A stretch of DNA of 7,977 nt from Campylobacterales bacterium (GTDB lineage Bacteria; Campylobacterota; Campylobacteria; Campylobacterales; Hydrogenimonadaceae): contig JAMONQ010000142.1 of assembly GCA_027065635.1 (NCBI GenBank), positions 1-7,977 on the forward strand, given 5' to 3'. Made by a program: the position numbers and the translations under genes. Under the pieces are notes generated by a model. That model was not told where the DNA came from and did no database searches. It saw only the letters and a program-made list of their open reading frames with translations. How positions within the stretch are numbered: position 1 is the stretch's first letter; each line of letters opens with the position of its first letter. This document shows positions 4,220 to 7,977 of the stretch, in pieces.

Positions 4220-6190
4220 TTGCTTTTCAGACTCAAAAGCGATTTCAGCCCCGCCGGGGACCAGCCAGAAGCTATAAAACTGCTTACCAACTCCATCGAA
4301 GCCAAACACCGCTACCAGACACTGCTTGGTGTAACTGGAAGCGGAAAGACATTCACGATGGCGCAGATCATACAAAATCTTCAGATCCCGACACTGATCA
4401 TGACCCACAACAAAACTCTCGCTGCGCAGCTTTACAGCGAGTTCAAGGGCTTCTTTCCCCACAACCACGTCGAGTACTTCATCAGCTACTACGACTACTA
4501 CCAGCCCGAAGCATACATCCCCAGGCAGGATCTCTTCATAGAAAAGGACAGCTCCATAAACGACGAACTGGAGCGGCTTAGACTAAGCGCTACCGCAAGC
4601 CTTCTTACATACGACGATGTCATCGTGGTAGCCTCCGTATCTGCAAACTACGGACTTGGAAACCCTATCGAGTACAAGAAGATGGTCCAGAAACTGGAGA
4701 TTGGCGACGAGATCGATCAGCGCACACTTCTTCTCAGGCTGGTGGAGATGGGATACAAACGAAACGACAACTTCTTCGACCGGGGCGATTTTCGTCTAAA
4801 CGGGGATGTGGTTGACATCTATCCGGCATACAGTGAAGATGAGGCTGTAAGAGTCGAATTTTTCGGTGACGAGATCGAATCGATCTACACTTTCGATCCG
4901 CTCACCAACAAAAAAACGGACGACCTGAAAAGTACCACTATCTATGCCGCCAGCAACTTCATCGTAGGCGGAGAGAAACTGAAGCAGGCGATAAAGAGCA
5001 TAGAAGAGGAGCTGGCCCAGAGGCTGGCATGGTTCAAAAAAGAGGGAAAGCTTGTGGAGTATCAGCGTCTGAAGCAGCGGACCGAATTCGACCTGGAGAT
5101 GCTCGAGACTACCGGAATGTGCAAGGGAATCGAAAACTACGCCAGACATCTTACCGGCAAAAAGCCCGGAGAGACACCCTATTCGCTTCTGGATTACTTC
5201 GCCATGAAAGAGAAGCCCTATCTTGTCATAGTGGACGAAAGCCACGTGAGTCTGCCGCAATTTCGTGGCATGTACGCCGGCGACAGGAGCAGAAAAGAGG
5301 TGCTTGTGGAGTACGGTTTCAGACTTCCCAGCGCCCTGGACAACCGGCCGCTCAAGTTTGACGAGTTTATCGACAAGGCTCCCCACTATCTGTTCGTTTC
5401 CGCAACTCCCGCACAGCTCGAACTGGATCTAAGCGCAGTCGTCGCCGAGCAGATCATACGTCCTACCGGCCTGCTCGATCCGGAGGTCGAAGTCGTAGAC
5501 AGCAAATATCAGGTAGAGCACCTCTATGACGAGATCAAGAAGAGGGTCGAACGCGGTGAGAGGATTCTGGTGACTGTACTTACCAAGAAGATGGCCGAAG
5601 AGCTGACCACCTACTACAACGATCTGGGACTAAAGGTCAAGTATATGCACTCCGACATCGACGCTATAGAGCGAAATCAGATAATACGGGCACTGCGCAC
5701 GGGTGAATTTGATGTGCTGGTCGGGATAAACCTGCTAAGAGAGGGGCTCGATCTGCCGGAAGTGAGCCTGGTCGCCATACTCGATGCCGACAAAGAGGGA
5801 TTTTTAAGAAGCGAAACCGCACTGATACAGACAATGGGACGGGCCGCAAGGAACCTCAACGGAAAGGTTTTGATGTATGCGCAGAAGATGACCGACTCCA
5901 TGAAAAGAGCGATAGAAGTTACCGAGAAGCGTAGAAAAAAACAGCAGCGCTACAACGAAGAGCACGGCATAACACCGAAGTCTGTCGGCCGAAAACTCGA
6001 CGAGAATCTCAAGCTGGAAGATCACGGTATCTTGTATGAAAAGAGAAGCAAGATCGAAAGGATGCCGGCCAAAGAGCGTCAAAAGATTGTCAAGGAGTTG
6101 ACCAAAAAGATGAAAGAGGCTGCAAAGAGGCTCGAATTCGAAGAGGCTGCAAGACTCAGAGACGAAATCGAGAAAATCAAGCGACTGTAA
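4220..6190 (+). CDS. uvrB: UvrABC excinuclease subunit B (UvrB)
   Basis: Damage-verifying helicase-like subunit of nucleotide excision repair; UvrA loads it and it recruits UvrC. 656 residues, near the usual length (673 in E. coli). Seen in order: SDFSPAGDQPEAI at the N-terminus; Walker A GVTGSGKT (37-44); the beta-hairpin region YYDYYQPEAYIP (from about 90) that clamps DNA; RLSAT (121-125); DESH (339-342); EYGFRLPSALDNRPL; VSATP; GINLLREGLDLPEVSLVAI; motif VI GRAARN (540-545); KQQRYNEEHGITP; and a C-terminal UVR domain (about 622-656, EFEEAARLRDEI) that contacts UvrC. The start codon is TTG, chosen because the conserved N-terminus begins there and AGGAG lies 4 bases upstream (4211-4215); no ATG is available nearby. 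It stands alone on its strand, divergent from the ZapB-like gene. No motif is missing. Confidence 0.98.
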   Translation: MLFRLKSDFSPAGDQPEAIKLLTNSIEAKHRYQTLLGVTGSGKTFTMAQIIQNLQIPTLIMTHNKTLAAQLYSEFKGFFPHNHVEYFISYYDYYQPEAYIPRQDLFIEKDSSINDELERLRLSATASLLTYDDVIVVASVSANYGLGNPIEYKKMVQKLEIGDEIDQRTLLLRLVEMGYKRNDNFFDRGDFRLNGDVVDIYPAYSEDEAVRVEFFGDEIESIYTFDPLTNKKTDDLKSTTIYAASNFIVGGEKLKQAIKSIEEELAQRLAWFKKEGKLVEYQRLKQRTEFDLEMLETTGMCKGIENYARHLTGKKPGETPYSLLDYFAMKEKPYLVIVDESHVSLPQFRGMYAGDRSRKEVLVEYGFRLPSALDNRPLKFDEFIDKAPHYLFVSATPAQLELDLSAVVAEQIIRPTGLLDPEVEVVDSKYQVEHLYDEIKKRVERGERILVTVLTKKMAEELTTYYNDLGLKVKYMHSDIDAIERNQIIRALRTGEFDVLVGINLLREGLDLPEVSLVAILDADKEGFLRSETALIQTMGRAARNLNGKVLMYAQKMTDSMKRAIEVTEKRRKKQQRYNEEHGITPKSVGRKLDENLKLEDHGILYEKRSKIERMPAKERQKIVKELTKKMKEAAKRLEFEEAARLRDEIEKIKRL

Positions 6191-6193
6191 GAT

Positions 6194-6286
6194 AGGTAAA
6201 AGGTGCAGGAGGATTGTTGCTCTACCATATAAAACATAGAAGCCATAAAGCGACACCCTGAACCTTTTACCTTATACTTTTTACCT
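6194..6286. repeat. Long inverted repeat with a third copy, downstream of uvrB
   Basis: AGGTAAAAGGT (6194-6204) is repeated inverted and exactly at 6262-6272. After one mismatch a further CAGG/CCTG (6206-6209 and 6257-6260) can pair, giving a stem of about 16 positions around a 47-base loop. A third related copy, CTTTTTACCT, lies at 6277-6286 in the orientation of the right arm. The left arm begins 3 bases after the uvrB stop. It may end uvrB transcription, although the loop is large, or belong to a family of dispersed intergenic repeats. Nothing coding is visible in this 111-base gap. Confidence 0.6.
6250..6278 (+). promoter_or_regulatory. Predicted promoter for the carbonic anhydrase-transporter operon
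   Basis: GCGACA (6250-6255), a 17-base spacer and TATACT (6273-6278) fit a sigma-70-type promoter with +1 near 6285. A strong ribosome binding site AAAGGAG (6291-6297) precedes the ATG at 6302. The spacer overlaps the right arm of the inverted repeat. Confidence 0.4.
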
Positions 6287-6301
6287 CGATAAAGGAGCAA
6301 T

Positions 6302-6838
6302 ATGCTTTTGCGCTACAAAAAATGGTTTCCAAAACTTGGCGAGAATACATGGGTCGCTCCCGATGCGACGATCGTAGGCAACGTCGAGACGGGCGAGGAG
6401 TGTTCCGTCTGGTTCGGATGCGTCATTCGCGGCGATGTCCACAAGATCCGTATCGGCGATCGTACCAATATCCAGGATCTTACCATGATACATGTCACCC
6501 ACTACAAAAACCCCGACATGAGCGACGGGCATCCGACGATCATAGGCAGCGACGTCACCGTAGGACATAGGGTCATGCTGCACGGATGCACGATCGAAGA
6601 CGCCTGCCTCATCGGGATGAACAGCACCATACTCGACGGCGCTGTAATCGCAAGAGAGTCGATCGTCGGAGCCGGAGCGCTGGTTACCGGAGGCAAGAGG
6701 TTTCCGCCAAGGAGCCTCATCATCGGATCGCCGGCAAAGGCGGTCAGAGAGCTTACCGACGAAGAGGTGGCGGAACTCTACGCCTCCGCTCGGCGCTACG
6801 TCGCCTTCAAAGAGGATTATATCGACCATATCGCATGA
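6302..6838 (+). CDS. Gamma-carbonic anhydrase family protein (CamH/YrdA-like hexapeptide protein)
   Basis: 178-residue cytoplasmic left-handed beta-helix protein, expected to be a trimer with a metal site at each interface. Visible hexapeptide-repeat strings include WVAPDATIVGNV, CSVWFGCVIRGD, TIIGSDVTVGHR and CLIGMNSTILDGAVIA. The ligand pattern of Cam is present: His64, His89 and His94, with the equivalents of Arg59/Asp61 (R43/D45) and Asn73/Gln75 (N56/Q58). The proton-shuttle Glu62 of Cam is replaced by Val46, and the acidic loop carrying Glu84 is absent, so it belongs to the CamH/YrdA/PaaY branch, in which CO2 hydration is proven for only some members. The C-terminal LTDEEVAELYASARRYVAFK helix is typical. 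The start is set by AAAGGAG 4 bases upstream. The stop overlaps the next gene's start (ATGA). Confidence 0.92.
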   Translation: MLLRYKKWFPKLGENTWVAPDATIVGNVETGEECSVWFGCVIRGDVHKIRIGDRTNIQDLTMIHVTHYKNPDMSDGHPTIIGSDVTVGHRVMLHGCTIEDACLIGMNSTILDGAVIARESIVGAGALVTGGKRFPPRSLIIGSPAKAVRELTDEEVAELYASARRYVAFKEDYIDHIA

Positions 6839-7449
6839 CGCTCTTCTGGATAGCCGACGCAATCGGACTTGTCAGTTTCAGTATAAGCGGATATCTGATG
6901 GGCGTACGCAAACGTCTCGATCTTCTCGGTATTCTTATAGCAGCCTACCTCACGGCTCTCGGCGGCGGAATAATTCGCGACGTCATAGTGGGAAGGAGCC
7001 CTACGGCCTTCACTCAAAGCTCCGTCCTCCTCTTCGCTACGGTGGGGATTTTGCTCGCATTCTTGTTTCGCCTCCACAAAAAGGAGCGGCTCGAGAGATT
7101 TTCACTCTTTATCGTTATGGACAGCATCGGACTCGTAGCTTTCGCCCTTACGGGAGCTTTGGCAGCGCTGGAATCCGGCTTCAATCTCTTTGGTGTAATG
7201 CTTCTGGCTTTTACTACGGCTGTCGGAGGAGGGATGTTGCGAGACATCATGGTAAATGAGGTGCCGATGGTGCTAAAGAGCGACTTTTACGGTACAATCG
7301 CTCTGCTTATTGCGGCGGCCATCTTTGTATGCGACCGTATCGGAATACTTGGCGGCGTCACTCTCTTTGCCATCGCAACGGCGGCATTGGCGCTAAGACT
7401 CGTAGCCTATTACAAAAAATGGCAACTACCGAAACTGGGGGGAGAATAG
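6835..7449 (+). CDS. UPF0126/TRIC-type membrane protein, two-repeat cation or glycine permease family
   Basis: 204-residue inner-membrane protein made of two homologous halves. Each half starts with a D-x-I-G-L-V-x-F-x-x-x-G helix (residues 8-19 and 96-107) and carries a GGGxxRD motif (GGGIIRD 43-49, GGGMLRD 131-137). About seven hydrophobic segments are seen. These are the marks of the UPF0126 family (E. coli YicG, 205 residues), related to TRIC channels; a member has been linked to glycine uptake, but the substrate here cannot be read. The start is the ATG at 6835, overlapping the preceding stop by four bases. The frame is open further upstream to about 6586, but that stretch is arginine-rich shadow of the carbonic anhydrase gene and must be excluded. 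The tight overlap indicates translational coupling in one operon with both neighbours. Confidence 0.92.
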   Translation: MTLFWIADAIGLVSFSISGYLMGVRKRLDLLGILIAAYLTALGGGIIRDVIVGRSPTAFTQSSVLLFATVGILLAFLFRLHKKERLERFSLFIVMDSIGLVAFALTGALAALESGFNLFGVMLLAFTTAVGGGMLRDIMVNEVPMVLKSDFYGTIALLIAAAIFVCDRIGILGGVTLFAIATAALALRLVAYYKKWQLPKLGGE

Positions 7450-7977
7450 ATGAAACGGTTTTTTTCTACAGAGACGTTGACACTCGTTGCGATCTTCGCC
7501 GGAATCGCGTGCGGAGCGTTAGTGCCGGATGCAATGCTCTCTTTCAAATGGATGGGCGATCTTTTTTTGATGCTTCTGAAGATGCTTATCGTACCGCTTG
7601 TTTTCGCCTCGGTATTTGTAGCCATCGTATCGCTTGGGAGCGGAGAGGCTCTGAAAAACCTTGGATTGAAAGCGTTCGGATACTACTTCATGACCACCGC
7701 TTTGGCCGTGACCGCCGGACTTTTGGTGGTCAACCTCATAGAACCCGGAAGCGCCCACCAGCTTGCCGGCAGCGCTGAGGTAGCGCCTCCCAAGGAGCAC
7801 TCGATCTCCGCGCTTCTTCTTTCGTTCGTTCCTGCCAATATTTTCGCCTCGCTCTCGGAAGGGAGAATAGTACAGGTGCTTGTATTCGTCATCTTTTTCG
7901 CGGTAGCGGCCCTTCATCTTGAGAGCAGAAAACGCGATACTCTAAGCGGCTTTTTCGACGCACTGAACGAAGCGATG
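7450..7977 (+). CDS. Dicarboxylate/amino acid:cation symporter (DAACS family), N-terminal part cut by the right edge
   Basis: The first 176 residues of a secondary transporter that uses a proton or sodium gradient to import dicarboxylates, glutamate/aspartate or similar solutes. The N-terminus MKRFFSTETLTLVAIFAGIA, followed by GALVPDA, leads into WMGDLFLMLLKMLIVPLVFA and VFVAIVSLGSGEALKNLG, a signature of the SDF family (PF00375). Further helices follow (YYFMTTALAVTAGLLVVNLI, then LLSFVPANIFASLSEGRIVQ and VLVFVIFFAVAAL). The substrate-binding hairpins and the conserved NMDGT-type motif lie beyond the edge, so specificity cannot be judged. The start directly follows the preceding TAG, with GGGGGAG (7438-7444) as the ribosome binding site inside that gene's last codons. 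It is the third gene of the operon. Confidence 0.9.
   Translation, partial: MKRFFSTETLTLVAIFAGIACGALVPDAMLSFKWMGDLFLMLLKMLIVPLVFASVFVAIVSLGSGEALKNLGLKAFGYYFMTTALAVTAGLLVVNLIEPGSAHQLAGSAEVAPPKEHSISALLLSFVPANIFASLSEGRIVQVLVFVIFFAVAALHLESRKRDTLSGFFDALNEAM

Noticed and set aside
4796..5386. 196-codon minus-strand frame inside uvrB
   Set aside because: Opposite strand of a fully conserved UvrB stretch; no start signals and no protein-like motifs.
6586..6834. Upstream extension of the UPF0126 frame to an ATG at 6586
   Set aside because: It translates to an arginine-rich, low-quality sequence lying wholly inside the carbonic anhydrase gene in another frame. The family begins at the ATG at 6835, and the ATGA overlap supports that start.
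6281..6862. 193-codon minus-strand frame opposite the carbonic anhydrase gene
   Set aside because: Antisense shadow; the plus strand carries clear hexapeptide repeats and metal ligands.
1..7977. CRISPR array, tRNA/rRNA, insertion sequence, phage or toxin-antitoxin genes
   Set aside because: No regularly spaced repeats, cloverleaf-like segments, transposase motifs or terminal inverted repeats around a gene were seen. The two small minus-strand genes lack toxin or antitoxin features and are better explained as coiled-coil or division-type proteins.

Overview
The window looks like ordinary chromosome of a Campylobacterota (Epsilonproteobacteria) bacterium, probably a moderate-GC environmental lineage rather than a low-GC host-adapted one. 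The clues are the Helicobacter-like N-terminus of IspG, a short PriA of about 612 residues, and promoters with good -10 elements but poor -35 elements. This placement is inferred by eye from protein similarity; no search was run.

Left part, all on the minus strand (positions 4120 down to 1). In transcription order it holds a small coiled-coil protein (ZapB-like) and a 71-residue protein (possibly ZapA-like). A promoter and leader follow, then two type II/IV pseudopilins separated by a pair of GC-rich stem-loops. Next come the primosomal helicase PriA, a possible 44-residue small ORF, and the start of ispG (isoprenoid biosynthesis), which runs off the left edge. PriA most likely begins at an ATG five bases after the second pseudopilin stop, without its own ribosome binding site. 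ispG has a promoter placed so that its mRNA could be leaderless.

Centre. uvrB (excinuclease ABC subunit B, TTG start) faces right. It diverges from the minus-strand genes at a 10-bp palindrome (4155-4164) that supplies a perfect TATAAT on each strand, so the two transcription units appear to share one bidirectional promoter.

Right part, all on the plus strand. After a long imperfect inverted repeat downstream of uvrB there is a compact operon: a gamma-carbonic-anhydrase-family hexapeptide protein, a UPF0126/TRIC-type seven-helix membrane protein overlapping it by ATGA, and the N-terminal part of a dicarboxylate/amino acid:cation symporter cut by the right edge. No intergenic gap longer than about 130 bases exists apart from short regulatory regions. 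I see no tRNA, rRNA, CRISPR array, insertion sequence or phage gene.

I found no undescribed multi-gene system. The points worth a second look are regulatory or small-gene level: the shared -10 palindrome, the possible leaderless ispG, the 44-residue small ORF, the tandem hairpins and the leader hairpin of the pilin operon, and the repeat behind uvrB.
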